Shown here piece by piece: positions 56,976 to 64,000 of a stretch of 64,000 nucleotides of DNA. A model generated the notes under the pieces. The model had not been told where the DNA came from and did not search any database. It saw only the letters and a list, made by a program, of their open reading frames with translations. Positions within the stretch are counted from its first letter, which is position 1. Each line of letters starts with the position of its first letter. Origin of the DNA: Methylopila henanensis. GTDB taxonomy: Bacteria > Pseudomonadota > Alphaproteobacteria > Rhizobiales > Methylopilaceae. Position numbers and translations under genes: made by a program. The stretch lies in NCBI RefSeq assembly GCF_042681025.1, contig NZ_JBHUER010000003.1:283856-347855 (forward strand), in the 5' to 3' direction.

Positions 56976-58388
56976 TCACCCCAAGAGACTGGGCCGCAGG
57001 CCTCGAACGGGGCTGACCTCTTCGAGCAGCGACGCGACATGAAGGATGGCGAGCTCCGCCTGCCAAGCGCCGATGATCTGAACGTTGATCGGCATTCCGT
57101 CCGTGCTCGTGCCGAACCGCATCGACAGGCCCGGCAGGCCGGTGACGTTGAGCGGCACGGTCGCGGCCTGCAGGTAGGTCGCGTCGACCGTCCGGCCGTC
57201 GATGACGAACTGCTCGACGCCGTGCCGGTGCGCTGGGATGGGCAGCACCTGCGTGATCAGCGCGTCGTAGTTCCTGAAATAGGCCGCGTAGCCGTCGCGC
57301 AGCCGCTCCGCCGCCTGCTCCGCGTCAATGTAGTCGTCCATCGACGTATCGGGCAGCGAAAGCATGGTCTTTGCCATCTTGTAGAGCTCATCCTCGTGAC
57401 GTCCGGCCGTTGCCGCCCTGAAGGCTGGCTTCATCTCCATGACGTGGAGGCGGTTGAAGACGTCGAGCGCAAAATCCCGCTCCAGAGCCGGGATGCCGAC
57501 AGGCTCGACCGCGACGCCAAGGCCTCTAAGCGCATCCGCCGCCGCCTCGACGGTCGCCGCTACCTCCGGGTCGACCGGCCCGAGGCCGGGCCCGACCATC
57601 CAACCCACTCGAAGGGGCCGATCGAGCGAGCGACCAAGCCCAGCGCTGAAGGCCGCGCTGCTTGCGAAAGCGTCGAGGCCGTCGGGTCCGGCCAACTGCG
57701 AGACCGCGAGCGCGAGATCGCGGACGCTGCGGGCCATAGGGCCGACATGCCAGAAGCGGCGCGGCGCGCGGGGCCAGATCCCCGTCATTGGCACGAGCCC
57801 ATGCGTCGCCTTGAACGAGACGATGCCGGTCTGGGCGGCCGGACCACGCACCGAAATCGCGAGGTCCGTGCCGAGCCCGAGCGGTGACATGCCAGCCGCA
57901 ATCGCCGCGGACTCACCGCCGCTCGAACCGCCCGGCGTGCGTTCGAGATCCCACGGGTTGTTGGTGCGGCCGGAGAGCAGGTTGTCGCTTTCGATCCAGT
58001 AGGAGAATTCAGGAAGGTTGGTCTTGGCGAGCAGGATGCCGCCGGCGTTCTTTAGGCGCGCAACGCTCGTCGCGTCCGTATCCGGCGTGCGGCCTTTGAA
58101 GATCGGCGAGCCCCGCTGGGTCGGAACGCCGGCTGTGTCGATGGAGTCCTTCGCGGTGAAGGGCACGCCGTGGAGCGAGCCGAGCGCTTCTCCGGCAAGC
58201 ACCGCGGCCTCGGCGACCTTCGCGGCCTCGAGCGCCCCGTCCGCGACCGTGACGATCGCGTTGACCTGTCCGTCCACCGCGTCGATGCGGTCGAGATGCG
58301 CGCGGACGACCTCGACAGGCGAGACCTCGCGGGTGCGGATGAGTTCGGCGAGCCGTGTCGCGTCGGAGAACAGGATGTCATCAGCCAT
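56976..58388 (-). CDS. Amidase-signature-family hydrolase
   Basis: Amidase of 470 residues. Catalytic triad residues of the Ser-cisSer-Lys type are visible: Lys in VPFTAKDSIDTAGVPTQRGS, the Gly/Ser-rich signature TPGGSSGGESAAIAAGMSPL, and the nucleophile Ser in GTDLAISVRGPAAQTGIV, where the usual GTDxGGS is ISVR-altered but the Ser is kept. These enzymes hydrolyse small amides or aryl amides. ATG 58388 lies 14 bp from a TetR-type operator. Divergent from the tetR gene; expression is probably repressed by it. Confidence 0.88.
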   Translation of the reverse strand: MADDILFSDATRLAELIRTREVSPVEVVRAHLDRIDAVDGQVNAIVTVADGALEAAKVAEAAVLAGEALGSLHGVPFTAKDSIDTAGVPTQRGSPIFKGRTPDTDATSVARLKNAGGILLAKTNLPEFSYWIESDNLLSGRTNNPWDLERTPGGSSGGESAAIAAGMSPLGLGTDLAISVRGPAAQTGIVSFKATHGLVPMTGIWPRAPRRFWHVGPMARSVRDLALAVSQLAGPDGLDAFASSAAFSAGLGRSLDRPLRVGWMVGPGLGPVDPEVAATVEAAADALRGLGVAVEPVGIPALERDFALDVFNRLHVMEMKPAFRAATAGRHEDELYKMAKTMLSLPDTSMDDYIDAEQAAERLRDGYAAYFRNYDALITQVLPIPAHRHGVEQFVIDGRTVDATYLQAATVPLNVTGLPGLSMRFGTSTDGMPINVQIIGAWQAELAILHVASLLEEVSPVRGLRPSLLG

Positions 58389-58401
58389 GGCCAAGCCTCT
58401 A

Positions 58402-58417
58402 CCTAACGTTCGTTAGG
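58402..58417. promoter_or_regulatory. TetR-type operator 1 before the amidase gene
   Basis: CCTAACG-TT-CGTTAGG has perfect 7-bp arms around 2 bp. It lies 14 bp upstream of the amidase start codon, where binding would block transcription. Confidence 0.7.
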
Positions 58418-58456
58418 CATCAATTGAGTGATGATTTTGGCTCCGTCAAGCCCTAT

Positions 58457-58470
58457 CTAACGATCGTTCG
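58457..58470. promoter_or_regulatory. TetR-type operator 2 before the tetR gene
   Basis: CTAACG-AT-CGTTCG shares the TAACG-N2-CGTT core with operator 1, 55 bp away. It lies 20 bp before the tetR start, suggesting autoregulation. Confidence 0.6.
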
Positions 58471-58490
58471 GTTTAGTGGGGCAGGCAGCG

Positions 58491-59054
58491 GTGAACACGA
58501 ATTCTCGGGAAGCGATCCTCGCGGCGGCGACGCTGAGCGCGCAGGCGCACGGCTATCTCGGCATGAACTTTCGCGACCTTGCGGCTGAGGTCGGGATCAA
58601 GGCTGCGAGCATCTATCACCACTTTCCAAGCAAGGCGGAGCTCGGTGCGGCTGTGGCCCGGCGTTATTGGGAGGACGCCGCAACCGTCCTCGAGGCGATT
58701 TCGGATGAGGCGCTCAGCCCGGTCGAGGCATTGCGCCGCTACCCCGCGACGTTCCGCCTGGCGCTCACGAACGGCAACCGGATCTGCTTGTGCAGCTTCA
58801 TGGCGGCCGAGTTTGACGACCTGCCCGACATCATGAAAACGGAGGTGCTCGCATTCGCCGACGTCAACGTGGCGTGGTTGACTCGGCACGTGTCCGCTGC
58901 GGGGCTGACCACTGCCGGGGATAGCGAAGCGAGGGCTCGTTCGATCTATGCAGCCATCGCCGGCGCTCAACTCGTCGCGCGCAGTCGTTCGGACATCTCG
59001 ATCTACGATGCCCTGATAGACGGCTATCGCACCGCCGGGCTGCTTCCCCGCTAG
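58491..59054 (+). CDS. TetR-family repressor, probable regulator of the amidase
   Basis: TetR-type protein of 187 residues: SREAILAAATLSAQAHGYLG, MNFRDLAAEVGIKAASIYHH, FPSKAELGAAVA is the DNA-binding domain, and the ligand domain includes ICLCSFMAAEFDDLPDIMKT. GTG 58491 (with GGGGCAGG upstream) or GTG 58476 may be the start. The gene is divergent from the amidase, with two matching operators between, so regulation of the amidase and itself is likely. The inducer would be an amide substrate or product. Confidence 0.9.
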   Translation: MNTNSREAILAAATLSAQAHGYLGMNFRDLAAEVGIKAASIYHHFPSKAELGAAVARRYWEDAATVLEAISDEALSPVEALRRYPATFRLALTNGNRICLCSFMAAEFDDLPDIMKTEVLAFADVNVAWLTRHVSAAGLTTAGDSEARARSIYAAIAGAQLVARSRSDISIYDALIDGYRTAGLLPR

Positions 59055-59234
59055 CTTCAAGGCGCGCGAGCGAGAACAGAGCGAGACGATCTGGCTTCGT
59101 TCTTCAGGGTCGGACCGAGAACGGATTTGCCCGAACGAACCCTTCGCGATCGTAAACGAGCTTGGCCGCCTCGCGCCAGAAGCGGAACTCAGCAGTCATC
59201 TAGAAAGCGGTCATCTAATCAGCGTGCGCTTGCC

Positions 59235-60050
59235 TCAGTGCCTCCAAACCTTCACCGCCGACACCAACAGGATGACAGCAAGTAGCGGCAGCAGCAGTCC
59301 CGAGGGCATCACCCCGAGCAGCAAACCGCCGATGAACGTGCCAATGATCGAACCGGCTGCCATGACGAGCAGGAACGGCTTGTTGCGGCCGAGCACTGAG
59401 AAGGACTGGTCGCGGCTGTAGCGCGTGAAACCGACGATCATGGTCGGCAGGCTGACCGCGAGCGACAGGCTCCCGGCGAGCTTGATGTCGGCACCGAACA
59501 GCAGGATTAGCGTCGGAATCAGCAGCTTGCCGCCGGCGACGCCGAGCAGCGAGGCCACCACCCCGATGACGAATCCCGCGGCGATTCCGACGACGATCAG
59601 CGCGGTGCCGGAGAACGGCGGCGAGCCCGCAGTCGCGTCGTGTCCGAACAGCAGCACGACGGCGATCAGGACCAGCAGGACCGCGATGACCTTGTAGAGG
59701 GTCTCCAAGCGGAGCCGGGTCGCCCAACCTGCGCCGAGCCACGCGCCAAGCAGGCTCCCCGCCAGCAGGTTCAGAATGATCGGCCAGTTCGCCATCACGT
59801 CGTCGAGCGGCACGCTCATCGCGCGGAACGGCAGCGCGGTCGCGACCACGACGAGGCTCATGGCTTTGTTGAGGATGAGGGCTTCAAGGGCGGCGAAGCG
59901 GAACACCGAGATGAGCAGCGGCAGCCGGAACTCCGCGCCGCCGAGGCCGATCAGCCCGCCAAGCGTGCCGATGACGGCGCCGCCCGTGAAGGCGAAAGCC
60001 GGGCGACGAGCGGAGTCTGCTTCGTCACGATCGGACGTCGAGGATGTCAT
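59235..60050 (-). CDS. TauE/SafE-family sulfite/anion exporter
   Basis: Membrane protein of 271 residues with about eight helices in two TauE/SafE halves: GGAVIGTLGGLIGLGGAEFR, LPLLISVFRFAALEALILNK and GVVASLLGVAGGKLLIPTLI, the paired gGxxGxxxGxGGGxxxxP-like motifs. Members export sulfite, sulfoacetate or similar anions. It lies 139 bp from arsR, divergent, so its link with arsenic resistance is unclear. It is intact, unlike the copy at 28350. Confidence 0.87.
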   Translation of the reverse strand: MTSSTSDRDEADSARRPAFAFTGGAVIGTLGGLIGLGGAEFRLPLLISVFRFAALEALILNKAMSLVVVATALPFRAMSVPLDDVMANWPIILNLLAGSLLGAWLGAGWATRLRLETLYKVIAVLLVLIAVVLLFGHDATAGSPPFSGTALIVVGIAAGFVIGVVASLLGVAGGKLLIPTLILLFGADIKLAGSLSLAVSLPTMIVGFTRYSRDQSFSVLGRNKPFLLVMAAGSIIGTFIGGLLLGVMPSGLLLPLLAVILLVSAVKVWRH

Positions 60051-60131
60051 CGCTTAAGCTCCTGCGACGGTCTACACGGAAACACCGCGGCTCTCTTCGC
60101 CGACACCGACCGTCGAGACAATGACCGCCTC

Positions 60132-60163
60132 ATATATCGACACTAGTCGATGGATCGATATAT
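60132..60163. promoter_or_regulatory. ArsR operator of the ars operon
   Basis: ATATATCGA (60132-60140) and TCGATATAT (60155-60163) are perfect inverted 9-bp arms with 14 bp between, a typical ArsR/SmtB site. It lies 26 bp before the arsR start. Confidence 0.7.
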
Positions 60164-60189
60164 AAACCTCCGCGACTCATGGAGGCTCC

Positions 60190-60561
60190 ATGCCCGACGC
60201 CATCACCGGCCGCGAGGCTTCGGCTCTCGACGCCCTGTCCGCCCTCGGCCAGCAGACGCGGCTGCGCATTTTCCGGCACCTCGTCACGACGGCGCCGGAG
60301 CCCCAGCCCGCGGGCGGCATCGCCGACGCGCTTGGCTGCCTCCAGAACACGCTGTCGACCCACCTCGCGATCCTCGTGCGGGCCGGACTGATCACGGGCG
60401 TTCGCGACGGGCGCTCGATCCTCTACGCCGCGAACTTCGACGGCATGCGCGGCCTCGTGAACTACCTGCTCGAGGACTGCTGCAAGGGTCATCCGGAGGT
60501 CTGCGCGCCCGTGTTCGAGCAGCTCGAGAAGGGCTGCTGCGGCCCGGCCGCGATTGCCTGA
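60190..60561 (+). CDS. arsR: ArsR-family arsenic-responsive repressor
   Basis: ArsR/SmtB regulator of 123 residues with a winged helix (LDALSALGQQTRLRIFRHLV, NTLSTHLAILVRAGLITGVR). As(III) ligands are probably the C-terminal Cys cluster: LEDCCKGHPEVCAP and KGCCGP, a pattern typical of alphaproteobacterial ArsR variants whose binding Cys lie near the end. It represses the ars operon from the inverted repeat upstream. Transcribed with acr3, arsC, arsH and the MFS gene. Confidence 0.93.
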   Translation: MPDAITGREASALDALSALGQQTRLRIFRHLVTTAPEPQPAGGIADALGCLQNTLSTHLAILVRAGLITGVRDGRSILYAANFDGMRGLVNYLLEDCCKGHPEVCAPVFEQLEKGCCGPAAIA

Positions 60562-60563
60562 CC

Positions 60564-61619
60564 ATGTCCCTATTCGAACGCCACCTGACCGTCTGGGTCT
60601 TCCTCTGCATCGTCGTCGGCGTCGCGCTCGGCTACGTCGCGCCTGGCCTGTTTCAGGCGATCGGCGCGCTCGAGGTCGCGAGCGTGAACCTGCCCGTCGC
60701 CGTGCTCATCTGGCTGATGATCATCCCCATGCTGGTCAAGGTCGACTTCGCGGCGCTCCGCGAGGTCGGCTCGCACTGGCGGGGCATCTCGGTGACGCTG
60801 TTCGTCAATTGGGCTGTGAAGCCGTTCTCGATGGCGCTGCTCGGCTGGCTTTTCATCGGCTGGCTGTTCCGGCCGTACCTGCCAGCCGACCAGATCGACA
60901 GCTACATCGCCGGGCTGATCCTGCTCGCCGCGGTGCCATGCACCGCGATGGTCTTCGTCTGGTCGAACCTCACCGAGGGCGACCCGCTGTTCACGCTGAG
61001 CCAGGTCGCCGTCAACGACGCGATCATGATCGTCGCCTTCGCGCCGATCGTCGCGCTCCTGCTCGGTCTGTCGTCGATCAGCGTGCCTTGGGAGACGCTG
61101 ATCCTCTCTGTCGCCCTCTACATCGTCGCGCCCGTTATCGCGGCGCAGATTCTGCGGCGACAGGTTCTGGCCTCCGGCGGGCAGGCGGCGCTCGACCGCC
61201 TGCTGGCCAGGATCCAGCCGCTCTCGCTCGCCGCGTTGCTCGCGACGCTGGTCCTGCTGTTCGCCTTCCAAGGGGAGCAGATCATCGCCCAGCCGACGGT
61301 CATCGCGCTGCTCGCGGTCCCGATCCTGATCCAGGTCTACTTCAACTCCGGGCTCGCTTACCTGCTGAACCGCGCGATGGGGGAGGCCCATTGCGTGGCC
61401 GGCCCATCCGCGTTGATCGGGGCGTCGAACTTCTTCGAGCTCGCGGTCGCCGCAGCGATCAGCCTGTTCGGCTTCAAGTCCGGGGCGGCGCTCGCCACCG
61501 TCGTCGGCGTTCTGATCGAGGTCCCCGTGATGCTGTCGGTGGTCTGGATCGTGAACCGCTCGAAGCCCTGGTATGCGGCCCGCGGCGTTCGCGCGGCCGC
61601 CCCCGAACCCCGATCCTGA
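60564..61619 (+). CDS. acr3: ACR3-type arsenite efflux transporter
   Basis: Membrane efflux protein of 351 residues with ten helices, ACR3 family (BASS fold). LLAAVPCTAMVFVWSNLTEG carries the essential Cys, and SALIGASNFFELAVAAAISL is the second hallmark. Pumps As(III) out using the proton motive force. ATG 60564 lies 2 bp after the arsR stop. Confidence 0.95.
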   Translation: MSLFERHLTVWVFLCIVVGVALGYVAPGLFQAIGALEVASVNLPVAVLIWLMIIPMLVKVDFAALREVGSHWRGISVTLFVNWAVKPFSMALLGWLFIGWLFRPYLPADQIDSYIAGLILLAAVPCTAMVFVWSNLTEGDPLFTLSQVAVNDAIMIVAFAPIVALLLGLSSISVPWETLILSVALYIVAPVIAAQILRRQVLASGGQAALDRLLARIQPLSLAALLATLVLLFAFQGEQIIAQPTVIALLAVPILIQVYFNSGLAYLLNRAMGEAHCVAGPSALIGASNFFELAVAAAISLFGFKSGAALATVVGVLIEVPVMLSVVWIVNRSKPWYAARGVRAAAPEPRS

Positions 61620-61629
61620 GGAGGCCGTG

Positions 61630-62049
61630 ATGACCGAGGCCGTCACCATCTGGCACAACCCGGACTGCGGCACGTCCCGCAACACGCTGGCGATGATCCG
61701 GGCTGCGGGGATCGAGCCGACCGTCGTCGAGTACCTGAAGGCGCCGCCGACGCGCGACGAGTTGGCGAAGGCGATCGCCGACGCCGGGCTTAGCCCGCGC
61801 CAAGCCGCGCGGGAGAAGGGAACGCCATTCGATGAGCTGGGGCTCGGCGATCCGTCAGTCGCCGGCGGCGCGATCCTCGACGCGATGCTGGCGCACCCGA
61901 TCCTGATCAACCGCCCGTTCGTGTTCACCTCGCGCGGCGTGCGTCTCTGCCGACCTTCCGAGGTCGTTCTGGAGATCCTGCCTGCGCCGCTCGCGGGCGA
62001 CTTCACCAAGGAGGACGGCGAGGTCGTGAAGGCCGGAGCCGACTCGTGA
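61630..62049 (+). CDS. arsC: Glutaredoxin-dependent arsenate reductase
   Basis: ArsC/Spx-fold reductase of 139 residues. HNPDCGTSRNTLAM contains the catalytic Cys near residue 13 with the CxxS-like context, and HPILINRPFVFTSRGVRLCR holds the phosphate-type binding Arg residues. It converts As(V) to As(III) for ACR3. ATG 61630, preceded by GAGGAGG, overlaps nothing upstream; its stop overlaps the arsH GTG (GTGA). Confidence 0.95.
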   Translation: MTEAVTIWHNPDCGTSRNTLAMIRAAGIEPTVVEYLKAPPTRDELAKAIADAGLSPRQAAREKGTPFDELGLGDPSVAGGAILDAMLAHPILINRPFVFTSRGVRLCRPSEVVLEILPAPLAGDFTKEDGEVVKAGADS

Positions 62050-62756
62050 ACGATCTCCCGAATTTCGACGAGGCCAGCTTTCGGCCGATGGACCTCGCCA
62101 AGCTCCACGGCCCGCGCTCGAGCCACCCGCCGCGCGTCCTGCTGCTCTACGGGTCGCTCCGGCCCATCTCCTACAGCCGCCTGCTGACGCTGGAGGCCGA
62201 GCGCCTGTTGAAGCGGCTCGGCTGCGAAACGCGCGTCTACGACCCCGCGGGCCTGCCGCTGCCGGACGACGGCCCGGCCGGCCACCCGAAGGTCGCCGAG
62301 CTCCGCGAGCTCTCGCTCTGGTCGGAGGCGCAGGTCTGGACCAGCCCCGAACGACACGGCGCCATGACGGGCGTGATGAAGTCCATGATCGACTGGATCC
62401 CGCTCTCGGTCGGCTCGGTGCGCCCGACGCAGGGTCGCACGCTTGCGGTCATGCAGGTCTCGGGCGGCTCGCAGTCGTTCAACGCCGTGAACCAGATGCG
62501 CGTGCTCGGCCGCTGGATGCGGATGCTGACCATCCCGAACCAGTCCTCGGTGGCCAAGGCTTTTCAGGAGTTCGGCGAGGACGGCCGGATGAAGCCTTCC
62601 GCCTATTACGACCGCGTGGTCGACGTGATGGAGGAGCTGGTGAAGTTCACGCTTCTGACCCGCGACGTGTCCGATCACCTGACCGACCGCTACAGCGAGC
62701 GCAAGGAGAGCGCCGCGGCGCTCGAGGCGCGGGTGAACCTCAAGCAGGTCGTCTGA
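62046..62756 (+). CDS. arsH: ArsH, NADPH-dependent FMN organoarsenical oxidoreductase
   Basis: Flavodoxin-fold protein of 236 residues. PPRVLLLYGSLRPISYSRLL is the FMN phosphate loop, and TSPERHGAMTGVMKSMIDWI plus GRTLAVMQVSGGSQSFNAVN are ArsH hallmarks. ArsH oxidises trivalent organoarsenicals or reduces flavin or metal ions. GTG 62046 overlaps the arsC stop. Confidence 0.95.
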   Translation: MNDLPNFDEASFRPMDLAKLHGPRSSHPPRVLLLYGSLRPISYSRLLTLEAERLLKRLGCETRVYDPAGLPLPDDGPAGHPKVAELRELSLWSEAQVWTSPERHGAMTGVMKSMIDWIPLSVGSVRPTQGRTLAVMQVSGGSQSFNAVNQMRVLGRWMRMLTIPNQSSVAKAFQEFGEDGRMKPSAYYDRVVDVMEELVKFTLLTRDVSDHLTDRYSERKESAAALEARVNLKQVV

Positions 62757-62759
62757 GGC

Positions 62760-63931
62760 GTGGACTCGGCGTCGGCGCCTGCGGGCGGCAAGATCGCGGT
62801 CCCGTTGCTCGGACTCGCCCAGATCGTCTCGTGGGGATCGAGCTTCTACCTGCTCGCGGTTCTGGCGACGCCGATCTCGGCCGACACCGGATGGCCGCTC
62901 GCCTGGGTGGTCGGCGGCGGATCGGTCGGGCTGCTCTGCTCAGGCGTCGCCGCGCCCTTCGTCGGCCGCATGATCGAGGGCTTCGGCGGTCGGCAGACCA
63001 TGGCGGCCGGCTCCCTGCTCATGGGCGCAGGCCTCGCCGCGATCGGGTCGGCGACAGGGCTCGTGCCTACCTGCTCGGCTGGGCCGTGCTCGGCCTCGGG
63101 ATGGGCGCCGGGCTCTACGACGCCGCGTTTTCGACGCTCGGCCGGATCTTCGGGGCGTCGGCGCGCCGAGCGATCACCAATCTCACCCTGTTCGGCGGTT
63201 TCGCCAGCACGATCTGCTGGCCGCTGTCGGCGCTCGCGGTCGAGCACGTCGGCTGGCGCGGCGCCTGCTTCGCCTACGCAGCCGTCCAGGTGCTCGTGAT
63301 GGCCCCGGCGCTGTTCCTCCTGCTGCCGCGCGAGGCGCGCAAGGCGCCACGCGCTCCCGAGCGCGCCGACGCCGGCGCGAAGACCTGCCGCGAGCGAGGG
63401 ACCTTTTGGCTGCTGGCCGTGATCCTGATGGCGAACGGCGCGGTCCAGACGACGGTGTCGGTGCACCTGCTGACGATCCTGCAGGCCCAGGGCATAGCGC
63501 TCGCGGCCGCGGTCGCGATCGGCGCGCTGATCGGACCGTCGCAGGTCGGCGCCCGCCTGGTCGAGATGCTGGTCGGCGACCGCCTCCACCCGACAGCGAC
63601 GCTCGCCTGCGCCGGGGCGCTGGTGGCGGTGGGCGTGGTGTTGCTTGCATTCGGCGCGGGGCCAGCCGCGGTCGCCGTTGTGCTTTACGCCGCCGGAAAC
63701 GGGGTGTGGTCGATCGCCCGCGGCACGGTCCCCCTCGCACTGTTCGGCGCCGAACGCTACGCCGTCGTCATGGGCCGGCTTGCGGCGCCGAACCTGGTGG
63801 TGCAGGCGGCCGCGCCGTTCGCGGCCGGCTTTGTTTTCTCAGCCGCCGGGACCGACACGACGCTCGGCGTGTTGGCCATGCTTGCTGTGACCAACCTGCT
63901 CGCGACCGTCGCGCTCGCGCGCAGCCGATGA
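62760..63931 (+). pseudogene. MFS transporter of the ars operon, frameshifted
   Basis: MFS permease of about 390 residues in two frames: VPLLGLAQIVSWGSSFYLLA, VLATPISADTGWPLAWVVGG and GLAAIGSATGLV in the first, then YLLGWAVLGLGMGAGLYDAA, FSTLGRIFGASARRAITNLT and onward in the second, to the stop at 63931. The shift, a one-base loss in CTCGTGCCTACC near 63063, would be repaired by one G (CTCGTGGCCTAC). It is either an assembly or sequencing error or a recent mutation. Position at the end of the ars operon suggests an arsenical efflux role, as with ArsK/ArsJ-type MFS proteins. Confidence 0.8.
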
Positions 63932-63938
63932 CGAGATG

Positions 63939-63954
63939 CGCCAGAAGCGGACAT
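63939..63954. repeat. Short dispersed element CGCCAGAAGCGGACAT
   Basis: Shares the CGCCAGAAGC start and GCGGACAT end with the 41-bp repeats at 13238 and 18810, but without their middle. It lies in the noncoding tail after the ars operon, followed by related scraps to the window end. Confidence 0.45.
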
Positions 63955-64000
63955 CGCCTGCCGAGCCGAAAACCGACATCACGGTCCGCTTCAAGCGACG

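Noticed and set aside
59104..59199. A 31-residue minus-strand frame (MTAEFRFWREAAKLVYDREG...)
   Set aside because: No ribosome-binding site, no recognised family and too short. It may be a remnant but cannot be supported.
1..64000. CRISPR array, prophage or plasmid origin
   Set aside because: No regularly spaced repeat series, cas genes, phage structural genes or replication genes are visible. The repeats are short and dispersed.

Overview
The window is GC-rich chromosomal DNA from an alphaproteobacterium, most likely order Hyphomicrobiales. The pointers are the Liv-type transporters, many LysR regulators, an arsR-acr3-arsC-arsH cluster, an accessory groESL pair and sigma-54 promoters of the usual alphaproteobacterial form. 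I cannot name the species. One 58-base run of N lies inside a TonB-receptor gene. The region is accessory in character: small catabolic and detoxification operons separated by gene remnants, an IS21 relic and dispersed short repeats.

Layout. 1-4.6 kb: iron or siderophore uptake (FecCD permease, binding protein, TonB receptor), then a decayed MFS permease tail. 4.7-10.7 kb: a minus-strand run of GMC oxidoreductase, aldehyde dehydrogenase, NCS1 permease and cytosine-deaminase-like amidohydrolase, with a palindromic operator in front. 10.9-13.3 kb: debris (IS21 istB remnant, tyrosine-recombinase leader and N-terminal fragment, one hypothetical gene). 13.3-18.8 kb: an RNA-repair module made of rtcB, four tandem Y-type RNAs, rsr (a Ro60 orthologue) and the divergent regulator rtcR. 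19-28.6 kb: LysR, FMN reductase, an orphan NrtA-like binding protein, a GAF-type sigma-54 activator and its probable target operon (OsmC, acyl-CoA-dehydrogenase-like, rubredoxin-reductase fusion, persulfide-dioxygenase-like, truncated TauE). 28.8-35.9 kb: regulators and small oxidoreductase or hydrolase genes. 36-46.9 kb: two back-to-back Liv ABC transporters around a shared palindromic operator. 47-54 kb: a PhnD-like/desaturase gene pair, groESL and redox genes. 54-59 kb: LysR genes, reductase-like genes and an amidase/TetR pair with two operators. 59-64 kb: TauE and an ars operon ending in a frameshifted MFS gene.

The most interesting part is the RNA-repair module. Between rsr and rtcB, on their coding strand, I see four tandem RNAs. 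Each has a terminal helix whose 5' strand carries the motif CGAATGC, as expected for Ro60-binding Y RNAs. Three contain complete T-arm, acceptor-like and D-arm elements in circularly permuted order. Two are opened where the anticodon arm would be, and the third is opened inside the D-loop. The acceptor strands are joined by a short loop. Expression is probably from a sigma-54 promoter upstream of rsr, activated by RtcR through two 21-bp-spaced repeats. The whole 5.5-kb module lies between two identical 41-bp direct repeats, one of which adjoins a tyrosine-recombinase remnant, so it may have been acquired as a unit.

A second regulatory theme is the sigma-54 activator at 22.5-24.2 kb. The genes on both sides of it have good -24/-12 promoters and share a TTGTCG(A/G)CATT(N2)GTCGAC upstream element.
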